From: Bacteroidales bacterium
GTDB taxonomy: Bacteria > Bacteroidota > Bacteroidia > Bacteroidales > UBA932
DNA length: 64,000 nucleotides
Direction of reading: 5' to 3'
Assembly: GCA_024695285.1 (NCBI GenBank)
Contig: JAILIM010000039.1
Coordinates: 1 to 64,000, forward strand
The stretch's first letter is position 1. Each line of letters starts with the position of its first letter. The notes below the pieces were generated by a model that ran no database searches, was not told where the DNA came from, and saw nothing but the letters and a program-made list of their open reading frames with translations. Below, in pieces: positions 7,758-16,610 of the stretch. A program made the translations under genes and the position numbers.

Positions 7758-10400
7758 ATGAAGAAGATCTATACCATTGTATTCCTCGCCATAGCAGCTA
7801 TGGCCGCATTTTCCTGCAACAAGGAAATCAAAGTGGACGGCAACGCTGCCCAAGGACCCAAGGTAGTCGTGGCCAGCACCGACCAGGACGTCACTCCCGA
7901 CACAAAGACTTCGCTCAGCGGAGTGACCGTGCTCTGGAAATCAACCGACGCCGTGAAGGCAATCTCAGCCGACGGCGCGACCGTCACATCCAGCCGCACT
8001 TCCGTCAATGAAACCGGCAAGAAGGCAGAATTCACATTCGACGGCCTCACCGTCGCCGACGATATCCTCCTCCTCGCCTACCCGGCCGAAGCCGTGAGCG
8101 CCCTGGAAGCCAAGGCAAACACCGTGACCGCTTCCATCCCCACCGTGCAGACCGCCACTCCCGACAGCTTTGCCGACGGAGCCAACGTCGCGGTCGCTGC
8201 CGGCCAGGTGGAAGTCCCCGTGTTCCGTAATATCGGCGGACTCCTGAGCCTCAAGGTCAATAACGAAGGCATCGCTTCCGTGAAGCTGCTCGCCAATGAG
8301 CCGCTGACCGGCGGCAGCGCCGTCATCTCCGCAGCCGCTCCCTACGATGTGCAGCTCACCGGCGGCACCGGTGAAGTGGAGCTCACCGGCGGCCTGAGGA
8401 ACGGCGTGACCTACTACGCCGTCGTCTACCCCGGCACCTACACCGGCCTGCAGATCGTCATCACCGACGAAAAAGGACGCACGGCCACCTACAGCAACCC
8501 CAACACCCTGACCGTGGAGCGCAACGCCAACCTCTTCATCGCCGACATCACCGTCTCCGATGCCAAGTGGGAGACCGTCACCAAGGGTGCCACGTGGGAG
8601 TACACATTCACCGCCAAGGCCGTCACCGGATTCGGAGATGTGGAGCTTGCAGGCACCACCACCCAGAGCTGGAACATCACAGGCAACGGTGAGTACTTCG
8701 GCTACGACGGCACCAAGGGCCAGCAGCTGGGTTCCGGCTCCAAGCCCAACACGGCCCTCACCCTGAGCACCAGCTTCGGCAGCAGCTACGGGGTCTCCGA
8801 CGTGACCATTAACACATCCGGCGCCAACAGCATCCAAGCGACCGTGTCCGTATCCGTGGGCGGCACCGCATTCCAGCTTGACGCCCCCACCGCGGTCATT
8901 ACCGAAGCCGACCTGACAAACACGGCCACCGACTACAAATTCATTGCTCCCGACGGCCAGCTCCACACCGGCGAAATCGTGATTTCCTACGCGCAGACGA
9001 GCGCCAAGGCCATCTATGTGAAGAACATCACCGTCAACGCCGACACCCGCGAGCAGGTTGCAACCCCTGAGTTCAGCCCTGCTGCCGGAGTCGTTGCCGC
9101 AGGCACCGTGGTGACCATTTCCACCACCACCTCAGGCGCGACTATCTACTACACCACAGACGGCTCCGACCCGACCACCTCGAGCACCCAGGGCACCAGC
9201 GTGACCATCGACGCAGCCAAGACCATCAAGGCCTTCGCCGTCAAGGACGGCATGCGTGACTCCGAAATCGCTACCGCAGCCTACACCGTCGGCTCCTCCA
9301 ACGGCGACGGCTCCCTCGCGCACCCGTTCAACATCGCAGGTGCCAAGGCATATATCGACAACGGAGGTGCAGATGAAGTGTACGTTGCAGGTGTGGTTTC
9401 AAGCATTGTGAAGGCCTACAACTCCGAATTCGGCAACGCCCAGTTCTGGATCTCAGACGACGGCAGCGCCGACGAGTTCGAAGCCTATAACTGCTACTTC
9501 CTCGAGAACAAATGGTGGACTGATGCCAACACCCAGATCAAGGTAGGCGACGTCGTTATACTCTGCGGCAAGCTCACCAAGTACAGCACCACCTACGAGA
9601 CATCCAACAAGAATGCCTACCTGTACTCCCTCAACGGAAACACCGTCGATGACATTCCGACAATCTCGAAGACCGACATCACCGACGTGTCCGCCGACGG
9701 AGTCACCGGCCAGACCACTACTGTCACCTTTACCAACAACAGCGGCTGGACCGCTTCCGTGACCCCTGACGGCACCGTCGTAACCTCAACGTCAATCGCC
9801 GGATCAACGATCACCTACTCAGTGGCCAAGAACACTGGAGGCGTCCGCAACGGTTCCATCACCGTGAAACTCACCAACGACGCCGACAACACCCGCGTCC
9901 TCTCCGAGACCATCACGGTCAGCCAGAAGGCAGCCTCCGGCAGCAATTCCCATTCCTATGTCAAGGTGACTTCCACTTCCGACCTCACCGACGGCGACTA
10001 CCTCATCGTATATGAAACCGGCAGCGTAGCGTTCGACGGCGGGCTGAGTACATTCGATGCCACCAAGAATAATATTTCCGTCACGATCAACTCCGGAACC
10101 ATTGAAGCTACAGACGCCGTGAACGCCGCCAAATTCACCATTGCCAGCGTGACAGATGGATACTCCATCAAGGGCGCCAGTGGCAAGTACATCGGTATAA
10201 CGAGCTACGGCAATGGTCTGAAGACACTTGAAAGCGCCTGCACCAATAGTATTTCGATTGACAACGAAGGCAATGCGGTCATTACCGTGGAAACCACCGG
10301 AGGCACCATGACGCTGAGATTCAACAAGGCAAGTGACCAGCTTCGCTTCCGCTACTTCAAATCCGGACAGCAAGCCATCCAGCTATACAAGTACCAGTAG
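7758..10400 (+). CDS. Large multidomain surface lipoprotein (fimbrillin-like, chitobiase-C-like, DUF6359-like and BACON-like modules)
   Basis: 880 residues with a lipobox (AAFSC, Cys20). Modules in order: a fimbrillin-like N-terminal region with TKTSLSGVTVLWKSTDAV, comparable to the N-terminus of the protein at 61053; beta-rich regions to about residue 430; a chitobiase/hexosaminidase C-terminal-type fold (ATPEFSPAAG ... ATIYYTTDGSDPTT, about 435-515); an OB-like module resembling DUF6359 (GDGSLAHPFNIAGAKAYI ... VGDVVILCGKL, about 515-635); a BACON-like Ig module (GWTASVTPDG ... ITVSQKA, about 650-725); and a C-terminal beta-trefoil-like domain. No catalytic motif is evident, so a binding or adhesion role on the cell surface is most likely. 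It is followed by a strong terminator at 10441. Confidence 0.75.
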   Translation: MKKIYTIVFLAIAAMAAFSCNKEIKVDGNAAQGPKVVVASTDQDVTPDTKTSLSGVTVLWKSTDAVKAISADGATVTSSRTSVNETGKKAEFTFDGLTVADDILLLAYPAEAVSALEAKANTVTASIPTVQTATPDSFADGANVAVAAGQVEVPVFRNIGGLLSLKVNNEGIASVKLLANEPLTGGSAVISAAAPYDVQLTGGTGEVELTGGLRNGVTYYAVVYPGTYTGLQIVITDEKGRTATYSNPNTLTVERNANLFIADITVSDAKWETVTKGATWEYTFTAKAVTGFGDVELAGTTTQSWNITGNGEYFGYDGTKGQQLGSGSKPNTALTLSTSFGSSYGVSDVTINTSGANSIQATVSVSVGGTAFQLDAPTAVITEADLTNTATDYKFIAPDGQLHTGEIVISYAQTSAKAIYVKNITVNADTREQVATPEFSPAAGVVAAGTVVTISTTTSGATIYYTTDGSDPTTSSTQGTSVTIDAAKTIKAFAVKDGMRDSEIATAAYTVGSSNGDGSLAHPFNIAGAKAYIDNGGADEVYVAGVVSSIVKAYNSEFGNAQFWISDDGSADEFEAYNCYFLENKWWTDANTQIKVGDVVILCGKLTKYSTTYETSNKNAYLYSLNGNTVDDIPTISKTDITDVSADGVTGQTTTVTFTNNSGWTASVTPDGTVVTSTSIAGSTITYSVAKNTGGVRNGSITVKLTNDADNTRVLSETITVSQKAASGSNSHSYVKVTSTSDLTDGDYLIVYETGSVAFDGGLSTFDATKNNISVTINSGTIEATDAVNAAKFTIASVTDGYSIKGASGKYIGITSYGNGLKTLESACTNSISIDNEGNAVITVETTGGTMTLRFNKASDQLRFRYFKSGQQAIQLYKYQ

Positions 10401-10440
10401 CATGCGCAAAATCAAATAGCTGTCAATCAGCTATTTATCC

Positions 10441-10475
10441 AATTGAGGGAGGGTCTGGTTGACCCTCCCTCAATT
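10441..10475. terminator. Bidirectional hairpin terminator between convergent genes
   Basis: Perfect 15-bp stem AATTGAGGGAGGGTC / GACCCTCCCTCAATT with a 5-nt loop, flanked by AT-rich sequence on both sides. It sits between the convergent genes ending at 10400 and 10515 and can serve both. Confidence 0.85.
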
Positions 10476-10514
10476 ATATAATGCTCTAATACACAATCCG
10501 TTGACTTTGCGCCT

Positions 10515-11999
10515 TTATTCTGCTGTAACCGGGTCTGAGGGAGCGGAATAGCGGCGTCCGCCGATGGAGAGGACGGTGTAGGTCTTGCCGGCAGAACCGG
10601 AGAAGCCAGTAGTCCTCAGTCGCTTGACGAGGCGGGCCTCCCAGACATGGGACGAAGCGCTGCGGCGCACAAGTTCAAAGACAGCATAGCCGCCGCTTGC
10701 TCCCTGGACGGCGTCCCAGCTGAGACGGCTGCCTGATACTGAAACAACCGGTGGGATCGGACGTGAAGCCACGTCCGGCCCCATTTCCGGGACCAGGCTT
10801 CCCCTCCCTGCGTAAATCTTCTGCCGGACGCAGAGGTTTAGCTCCTCCTTGAGTATGCTTTCGGTACGGAACCACACATGCCCCTTGCACCAGGAAGCGT
10901 TACGGCAGATGTCTATCTGCTTGATGAACTCGTCCACATACTGGAACTCACCGTTCTTGGCCTGGCTGTAATAGCTCGGCTCCATCTTGTAGGCAGCAAT
11001 GCCCACATAGACCGGCACGCTACCCACAAGTCCGTTCCAGTGCTCCAGCACCGTGTCGAAGGCGGCAAAGTCGCCGCGCTCCACTGTCCAGTATATCTGC
11101 GGCACCAGATAGTCCACGGTTCCGGCCTTGGCCCAACGGGCAGGGTCGGCGTACTGCGGCAGATAAAGGTCGGAGCGGCTACGGGGCGACACGCCGAACA
11201 CGGCCTCCGGCCTGGCGGCATGGGTGGCTTTCCACAGCGCCTCCACGCTGGCGTCCACGTTGGAGAAACGCCACTCCTCCCTGTCCTTTCCGCCGCCGTA
11301 CAGCGGATATGTAGATGTCTCCCAGCCTTTCTGGTCCTTGTTGTAGCCCGACGGATAAAAGTAGTCGTCGATGTGGAGTCCGTCGAATTCATAAGCTGTC
11401 ATGAGTTCGGTGGCAATTTCGCCAAGGAAAGCGTGGGTCTCGGGCAGCGCCGGATCAAGATAGTAATTCTTGTCGTACTCTTTCACCAGGTTCTTCCGCG
11501 CCTTCACAGGGCTCAGCGCCGCATGGGTCTTTGACGTCGAGCCGATGCGGTAGGGATTGATCCAGGCGTGGATCTCGATGCCGCATTCATGAGCCGTCCG
11601 GACAGCCAGTTCCGCTGGATCGTAGCCCGGATCGACACCCTCGGTGCCGTTCAGCACGGAGCTCCATGGCAGCAGCTTCGAAGGCCACAGCGCATCCATG
11701 TTGGAGCACACTTGGAATATGACGGTGTTGCAGCCGGCAGATGCCACGGCCTTGATGTAGTCGGTCAGTTCCTGCTTCTGCGCCTCGGCGTTCCCTTTCG
11801 TCTTGGGCCAGTCCGTGCCTGACACCGTGGCCAGCCACACTCCGCGGAATTCGTGTGTCAGCACAATCTTGTCTACAGCAGAATTGAATGCGTTCGGATC
11901 GTTCTTCGCCGGCTTTTCAGGCTCGATAGGGTCCTTCCCGCAAGCCAATACCACCAGCGCCATCGCAACAATAAAAAATCGTTTCAGCATAGTTGTCAT
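10515..11999 (-). CDS. GHL10-family (DUF187) glycosidase-like lipoprotein
   Basis: 494 residues with lipobox VLACGK near residue 20. The start is at 11999, with a second ATG at 11990 giving a slightly shorter signal. The catalytic-type barrel begins at EFRGVWLATVSGTDWP and continues with NTVIFQVCSNMDALW, GIEIHAWINPYRI, FDGLHIDDYFYPSGY, FGVSPRSRSDLYLPQ and DYLVPQIYWTVE, the signature order of the GHL10/DUF187 TIM-barrel family. About 90 C-terminal residues form a fibronectin-III-like module (VVSVSGSRLSWDAVQGA). Family members are predicted glycan hydrolases exported to the periplasm or outer membrane; the substrate is unknown. A TAnnTTTG-type element (12004-12011) lies right upstream, implying a very short leader. 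Confidence 0.85.
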   Translation of the reverse strand: MTTMLKRFFIVAMALVVLACGKDPIEPEKPAKNDPNAFNSAVDKIVLTHEFRGVWLATVSGTDWPKTKGNAEAQKQELTDYIKAVASAGCNTVIFQVCSNMDALWPSKLLPWSSVLNGTEGVDPGYDPAELAVRTAHECGIEIHAWINPYRIGSTSKTHAALSPVKARKNLVKEYDKNYYLDPALPETHAFLGEIATELMTAYEFDGLHIDDYFYPSGYNKDQKGWETSTYPLYGGGKDREEWRFSNVDASVEALWKATHAARPEAVFGVSPRSRSDLYLPQYADPARWAKAGTVDYLVPQIYWTVERGDFAAFDTVLEHWNGLVGSVPVYVGIAAYKMEPSYYSQAKNGEFQYVDEFIKQIDICRNASWCKGHVWFRTESILKEELNLCVRQKIYAGRGSLVPEMGPDVASRPIPPVVSVSGSRLSWDAVQGASGGYAVFELVRRSASSHVWEARLVKRLRTTGFSGSAGKTYTVLSIGGRRYSAPSDPVTAE

Positions 12000-12021
12000 A
12001 CGGCAAAAATAATCATTTTAA

Positions 12022-12052
12022 TTTGTAGAATAGCAAAGATTTACTACCTTTG
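12022..12052 (+). promoter_or_regulatory. Bacteroidota-type promoter of rpsP-rimM
   Basis: TTTG at 12022-12025, a 19-nt spacer and TACCTTTG at 12045-12052: an exact fit to the -33/-7 consensus (TTTG, TAnnTTTG). It lies 55 nt before the rpsP ATG. Confidence 0.8.
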
Positions 12053-12107
12053 CAGTCCGCTCTCGGGTAGGGCGTACTAAAGTATTAATTAAACAAACAG
12101 ATTCACA

Positions 12108-12674
12108 ATGGCTGTTAAGATTCGTTTACAGCGCCACGGTAAGAAGAATTTCGCATTCTTCCACATTGTTGTGGCAGACGCACGCGCCCCGCGTGACGGT
12201 CGTTACATCGAGCAGATCGGCTCCTACAACCCCAACACCAACCCCGCCACCATCCAGCTCAATTTCGAGCGCGCCCTGGCGTGGATCAAGGTCGGTGCAG
12301 AGCCCACTCTGACCGCTCGCCGCATCCTCTCCTATGAAGGTGTCCTCCTTCGCCACCACCTCGACGGCGGTGTTGCCAAGGGTGCCCTCACCCAGGAAGT
12401 TGCCGACAAGAAGTGGAACGACTGGAAGGCTGGCAGGGATGCCAAGATCGAGGCCAAGAAGACCGGCTTGAAGAATGCCGCCATCGAGGCCAGGAAGACC
12501 GCAAAGGCTGAAGAGGCCAAGGTCAACGAGGCACGCGCCGAGGCTCTCGCCAAGAAGGCTGCAGAGCTCGCCGCCAAGGAAGCCGCCGAGAAGGCTGCTG
12601 CCGAGGCTCCCGCCGAAGAAGCTGCTGAAGCACCCGCAGAGGAACCCGTCGAGGAGACTCCCGCCGAGGCCTAA
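12108..12674 (+). CDS. rpsP: 30S ribosomal protein S16
   Basis: 188 residues. The N-terminal 85 or so are canonical S16: [40 protein letters not shown], and the [14 protein letters not shown] region. The rest is a long charged tail rich in Ala, Glu and Lys that ends in repeated [16 protein letters not shown] units. Such extended S16 proteins are usual in Bacteroidota; E. coli S16 is only 82 residues. The protein is an early-binding component of the 30S subunit. It has a strong promoter and is followed after 5 nt by rimM, the usual rpsP-rimM pairing. Confidence 0.97.
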   Translation: MAVKIRLQRHGKKNFAFFHIVVADARAPRDGRYIEQIGSYNPNTNPATIQLNFERALAWIKVGAEPTLTARRILSYEGVLLRHHLDGGVAKGALTQEVADKKWNDWKAGRDAKIEAKKTGLKNAAIEARKTAKAEEAKVNEARAEALAKKAAELAAKEAAEKAAAEAPAEEAAEAPAEEPVEETPAEA

Positions 12675-12679
12675 GCATA

Positions 12680-13162
12680 ATGCTTCCGATAGCCAAAATT
12701 CTGAAATCCAACGGCATCGAGGGAGACGTCCTGATAGGACTGACCGGAATCGACGCCGAGGAAATCGAAACAACGGAACCGGTGTTCGTCGAATTCGACG
12801 GACTGCCGGTTCCCTTTTTCATTGAACGCATCACCCCTAAAGGCAACACCCGCGCCATAGTCCACCTCACGGACGTGGACAACCTGCATGACGCCGAAGA
12901 ACTGGTGGGCCGCGAAATCCTGCTCGACGCCGAGGACGAGGAGGACGACTTCGAAGACTTCACGGGCTGGACCGTCTGCGACAAAGGGCGCCGCATAGGC
13001 ACCGTCACCGGCCTGGAAGACATCCCCGGCAACCCCTGTCTCTGTGTGGAGCCCTCGTCCGGCGCCGGCGAAGTCCTGATTCCCCTCCACGAAGACTTCA
13101 TCATCTCCGCGGATCCCTGCACCAGGACCCTCACGATGTCTCTCCCTGAAGGGCTGTATTAG
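12680..13162 (+). CDS. rimM: Ribosome maturation factor RimM
   Basis: 160 residues. Begins LPIAKILKSNGIEGDVLIGL, the Bacteroidota form of the RimM N-terminal beta-barrel (usually GxxGEV). The segment FFIERITPKGNTRAIVHLTDVDN and ELVGREILLD end the first barrel, and a PRC-barrel-like C-terminal half follows (DFTGWTVCDKGRRIGTVTGL ... VLIPLHEDFI). RimM assists 16S rRNA processing and 30S head assembly and binds S19. It lies 5 nt downstream of rpsP, the classic partner. The stop overlaps the convergent SGNH/EEP gene by 4 nt. Confidence 0.93.
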   Translation: MLPIAKILKSNGIEGDVLIGLTGIDAEEIETTEPVFVEFDGLPVPFFIERITPKGNTRAIVHLTDVDNLHDAEELVGREILLDAEDEEDDFEDFTGWTVCDKGRRIGTVTGLEDIPGNPCLCVEPSSGAGEVLIPLHEDFIISADPCTRTLTMSLPEGLY

Positions 13163-14616
13163 AACTTCAGTACCGCTTCGATCGGATAGTGGTCGGAGAT
13201 GTAGGCCTTGCCGTCGAAGGTGTCGTCTACGACCTTGAATTCTTCGGCAGAGGTGAAGCCTCGGTAGTAGATGTAATCGATAACCTTGCTCTCCATGAGG
13301 CCGAATCCGTTGAACGACGGTTTGCCGGTCGTCACGGGCGCGTCGGTGCGGGCGTCATGCATTATCAGATTCACGCCGTTCAGGCATTCGTCGTCGGGGA
13401 ACACGTTGAAGTCGCCGGTCAGCACAAGCGGCGCTCCGGGGCTCATCTCCCCTATCTTTTCCACTATCATCGCAAGGCCCTTGCGGCGGGCTTCGACTCC
13501 CCTGTGGTCCAGGTGGGTATTGACAAAGAAGAAGTCACGGCCGGTGGCCTTGTGGCGCAAGTGGGCCCAGGTGGCGGTGCGGGGATACTTGGCATCCCAG
13601 CCCACTGAGGGCACGTCGGGCGTCTCCGACAGCCACCAGGTGCCGCCGGCAAGCAGTTCCAGCGCATCTTTCCTGTAGAACACCGACATACGCTCGCCCT
13701 TGTCGGCGCCGTCGTCGCGCCCCACTCCGAAGCCGCCGTATTCAGGGCAGCGCTTCAGGATGAAGGACTCCTGCTCCGGGTAGGCTTCCTGGATGCCGAA
13801 CACGTCCGGGCGCTCGCTGCGGAGCATCGCGACCGTGGCGCTGCGGCGTTTCTTCCAGGCATTAGCGCCGTCCTTGGCGCCTGCGTTGCGTATGTTGTAG
13901 GACATCACGAGCACTGGCACACCGGCAGCCTGGATTTCCGCGAAGACGCCGCCCAGCACCTCCTCCATGACCTTGTAGCCGGCCAGGTTGGGGTGGACGG
14001 CATCGGTGCGCAGCTCAGGCTGCATAGCGCCGTCGGGCGTCTTCATGGCCGTGTGGTAATCGGCAAGCGGGATGCCTTTCTGCGCGGCGTATCCGGTGAT
14101 CATCGCGTTCAGCGAATCGATGCAGGGACGGGGGTCGCCGATGCTCTTGCGCCAGCCAATTTCGTGGGCCGGACAGAGAGTGCAGAGTATGGGGCGTATG
14201 CCGTTGTGGCGGGCAAGTTCCACCATCGAAACAATGTTCCCGAAGGAGTTTTCAACTTTGATATAGCCGTTGTTGCGGCCTATGTCGTTGATGCCGGCGA
14301 GGATGACCACGTAGTCCGGAGAAAGGTTCAGGACGTCGGCGCGGTAGCGGACCAGCATCTGCATCGTGGTCTGTCCGCTTATGCCCCTGCCGAGGAATCC
14401 GTGGCTCGCGAGCCACTCGGGGTCCTGCTTGGCCCAGCCGCGGGTTATGGAGTCACCGAAGAGCACGGCCAGCGGCTTGCGGGCCACCGTGGCGTTCTGC
14501 CCTGCATAATATGAGAAACGGGCCCAGTCTTTTTCTGTCGGATCCTCTTTCTGCTGCGCCCCGGCCAGTCCGGCGCTAAGGACCAGCAGAGCCAGCGTGA
14601 GCAAATAATGCTTCAT
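13159..14616 (-). CDS. Secreted fusion: SGNH/GDSL hydrolase + endonuclease/exonuclease/phosphatase-family domain
   Basis: 485 residues with a cleavable signal peptide (LLVLSAGLAGAQ). Residues about 45-230 are an SGNH hydrolase: the GDS block AVLFGDSITRGW, the Gly block GRGISGQTTMQ, the GIND Asn block (VILAGINDIGRNNGY) and the terminal DAVHPNLAGYK with the catalytic Asp/His. Residues about 235-485 form an endonuclease/exonuclease/phosphatase (EEP) fold: MSYNIRNAGAKDG, FGIQEAYPEQ (metal Glu), FVNTHLDHRG, VLTGDFNVFPDDE and the end motif ISDHYPIEAVL. Both catalytic sets look intact, so one exported polypeptide joins an esterase to a phosphodiesterase or sphingomyelinase-type domain. It is co-directional with, and 12 nt downstream of, another secreted fusion enzyme. 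Confidence 0.88.
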   Translation of the reverse strand: MKHYLLTLALLVLSAGLAGAQQKEDPTEKDWARFSYYAGQNATVARKPLAVLFGDSITRGWAKQDPEWLASHGFLGRGISGQTTMQMLVRYRADVLNLSPDYVVILAGINDIGRNNGYIKVENSFGNIVSMVELARHNGIRPILCTLCPAHEIGWRKSIGDPRPCIDSLNAMITGYAAQKGIPLADYHTAMKTPDGAMQPELRTDAVHPNLAGYKVMEEVLGGVFAEIQAAGVPVLVMSYNIRNAGAKDGANAWKKRRSATVAMLRSERPDVFGIQEAYPEQESFILKRCPEYGGFGVGRDDGADKGERMSVFYRKDALELLAGGTWWLSETPDVPSVGWDAKYPRTATWAHLRHKATGRDFFFVNTHLDHRGVEARRKGLAMIVEKIGEMSPGAPLVLTGDFNVFPDDECLNGVNLIMHDARTDAPVTTGKPSFNGFGLMESKVIDYIYYRGFTSAEEFKVVDDTFDGKAYISDHYPIEAVLKF

Positions 14617-14628
14617 TGTTGCTATAAC

Positions 14629-16539
14629 TTATCTTTGAACGTAGTCTTTCAGTATGTCGTCGATCCGGGCGTTGATGGCGTCCGCAAGGGACTTGCCCTT
14701 GGTGCCCAGGCCGGGGATGGAGTAAAGGTCGCCGGCGGCGGCTCGAAGGGAACCCATGCCGATTTCGCCGTTCCCTACCGCATCCAGCAGGGCCGACAGC
14801 AGCTTTTCGATGTCGCCTTCGCTGACCTTGTAGTTCCACCTGAGGGCCTGCGCATAGCTGACGGGGCGGACCTCATTGTCGCGGGAGCAGTCGACCGGAC
14901 GTATGATGACGTCCGGGAAATCCTTGTGGAGATTGACGAGCCGGCCTTCATAGCTGCGGTAGGCCTGGACCAGCTGGTCAAGGCCGTTGTAGCGGTTGGT
15001 CTCGCGGCCGTGCTTCAGGCTGTTCTGCAGGCAGTTATGTATGGTGTTGCAGACGGGCACGACGGTGATTTTATTCATGCCAGCCGATTTGGCGGAACGG
15101 ATCAGTCCGGCGAGCGCGCCGTCTCCTTCAGGCACGCCGTCGCAGATGAGTCCGGAGCCCTTCAGATTCAGGTAACGCACTGCGGTGCTCTTGCCTGAGG
15201 AGGGAGGGCCCATGACTATCGTGAGGTCGTCCTTGCCTTCGCGAAGGGCCTTCTGTGCCATCAGGCCGAAAAGATGCTCCCAAAGGATACGCTCGGCCTC
15301 GCTGTAGTCGGAGGCATTGGTGCCGGTGTAGCCTATGGGGCGGAAGAGCTGACGTACGTCGTTGGGATCCAGCGTGTTGCCGGCGGCGCCCATGTACTTG
15401 TCGGAGAGCTGACTGACGCGCTGGCGCACCCATTCGGCAGCGTCGGCTCCCGTCAGCCGGGGCTGGGGCGCCTCTATCGAGCAGGCCGCAGGATAGCGGT
15501 TCATCCTGGTGTGGCGCCGTATGTCCATGACCTTTTCTTCGGCGAAATAGGTGTCGCCTGGCAGCTGGTAGCGGGCATTGCCGTCGGGGTCCGGGGTGAA
15601 GATCATCTGTGAGGCCTCGCCGCGGTCGAGATACTGCACCCAGCCGCGCGGGGAGAGGTTGTATTCACCGTCGCCGAGGACCGCGTGGACCACGCAGTTG
15701 GTGTCCCACATGCGCTGGCCGACCTCGCAGTCGAACTGAGTGTAGACGGTCTTAATGGGGTTCAGGGTGGTGTAGGACAGGTCGGTGAGTATGTCCCTGG
15801 AGGTGTAGTCCATCATTTCGCCCACGTTGGTCGGGGAGAGGATGAGGTCCACGTTGCGGGGCAGCTTGTCGTAGAACACGCCGGCGGCTTCGGAGGCCGT
15901 GCGCATGTTGTAGCCGCTGAGGTTGTCGTTGCCGTTGAAGTGGCCGGCCTGGACGTAGACGGCCTTGACCTTGCGGCCGAACAGCTCCACGCCGTCGAGT
16001 TCCGAATACTCGTCCGCGCCCGACTGGAACAGCTGGGAGAGGCAGGTCATCATGCCTATTGCCACGACCACGACCGAGTGGTCTTCCGCCTCGCTGAGCA
16101 GCTTACGGTAGAACTTGTAGCCATCCGGGAGCTTCGACGGGTCGACGGAACGGGGGTACAGCCAGCTGCCGTCGGCATTCTTGAACTCGACCAGGCGGCT
16201 GTAGGGAATGAAATCATAGGGGTTCTTGACGCCGTTATGCTCAAGGGCTATGGGGATGTCCGGGTGCCCGTAGTACTGGTTGAAAATGTCCACCAGGACG
16301 GCGTTGCGGTCGCCTTCGCGGTCAACTATGACGCCTTTCAGGTCCACCAGGCCGTCCTCGATGTAGTGATACAGCATCACGATGGAGAACAGGTCGTCCG
16401 TGCAGCTGCCGAAATCGGTGTCCAGGATAATCGGAACCGGCTGTCTGAGTTGATGATAGCTGCCGTAGCTGATGCCCTGGGCCCTGCCGGGGAGTACGGC
16501 GGTCAAGGCCAGCAGGAGGATAATTGTCAGTTTTTTCAT
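14629..16539 (-). CDS. Secreted fusion: inosine/uridine-type nucleoside hydrolase + P-loop kinase-like domain
   Basis: 636 residues with a type I signal peptide (IILLLALTAVLPGRAQG). Residues about 35-330 are a nucleoside hydrolase: PIILDTDFGSCTDDL holds the family DTDxGxxxDD calcium site (D40, D42, D48, D49), and MWDTNCVVHAVLGDGEYN corresponds to the later Asp ligand region. Residues about 430-636 carry a Walker A loop GPPSSGKSTAVRYL (starting near residue 443) and a helical remainder resembling AAA/zeta-toxin-like kinases; Walker B is not obvious. A P-loop domain on an exported protein is odd because ATP is scarce outside the cytoplasm. Together with the SGNH/EEP gene it may act in external nucleotide or nucleoside scavenging, which is inference. 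Confidence 0.8.
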   Translation of the reverse strand: MKKLTIILLLALTAVLPGRAQGISYGSYHQLRQPVPIILDTDFGSCTDDLFSIVMLYHYIEDGLVDLKGVIVDREGDRNAVLVDIFNQYYGHPDIPIALEHNGVKNPYDFIPYSRLVEFKNADGSWLYPRSVDPSKLPDGYKFYRKLLSEAEDHSVVVVAIGMMTCLSQLFQSGADEYSELDGVELFGRKVKAVYVQAGHFNGNDNLSGYNMRTASEAAGVFYDKLPRNVDLILSPTNVGEMMDYTSRDILTDLSYTTLNPIKTVYTQFDCEVGQRMWDTNCVVHAVLGDGEYNLSPRGWVQYLDRGEASQMIFTPDPDGNARYQLPGDTYFAEEKVMDIRRHTRMNRYPAACSIEAPQPRLTGADAAEWVRQRVSQLSDKYMGAAGNTLDPNDVRQLFRPIGYTGTNASDYSEAERILWEHLFGLMAQKALREGKDDLTIVMGPPSSGKSTAVRYLNLKGSGLICDGVPEGDGALAGLIRSAKSAGMNKITVVPVCNTIHNCLQNSLKHGRETNRYNGLDQLVQAYRSYEGRLVNLHKDFPDVIIRPVDCSRDNEVRPVSYAQALRWNYKVSEGDIEKLLSALLDAVGNGEIGMGSLRAAAGDLYSIPGLGTKGKSLADAINARIDDILKDYVQR

Positions 16540-16568
16540 AAAATTGTCAGTTTATGCAAATATATCAA

Positions 16569-16576
16569 TATATTTG
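16569..16576 (+). promoter_or_regulatory. Candidate -7 element for the lipoprotein gene at 16611
   Basis: TATATTTG fits TAnnTTTG, 34 nt before the ATG. The best upstream partner (ATTG at 16543-16546) is 22 nt away, a little long. Confidence 0.4.
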
Positions 16577-16610
16577 TAGAACACATTGTTAATTCTCTTA
16601 TTTAACGGAT

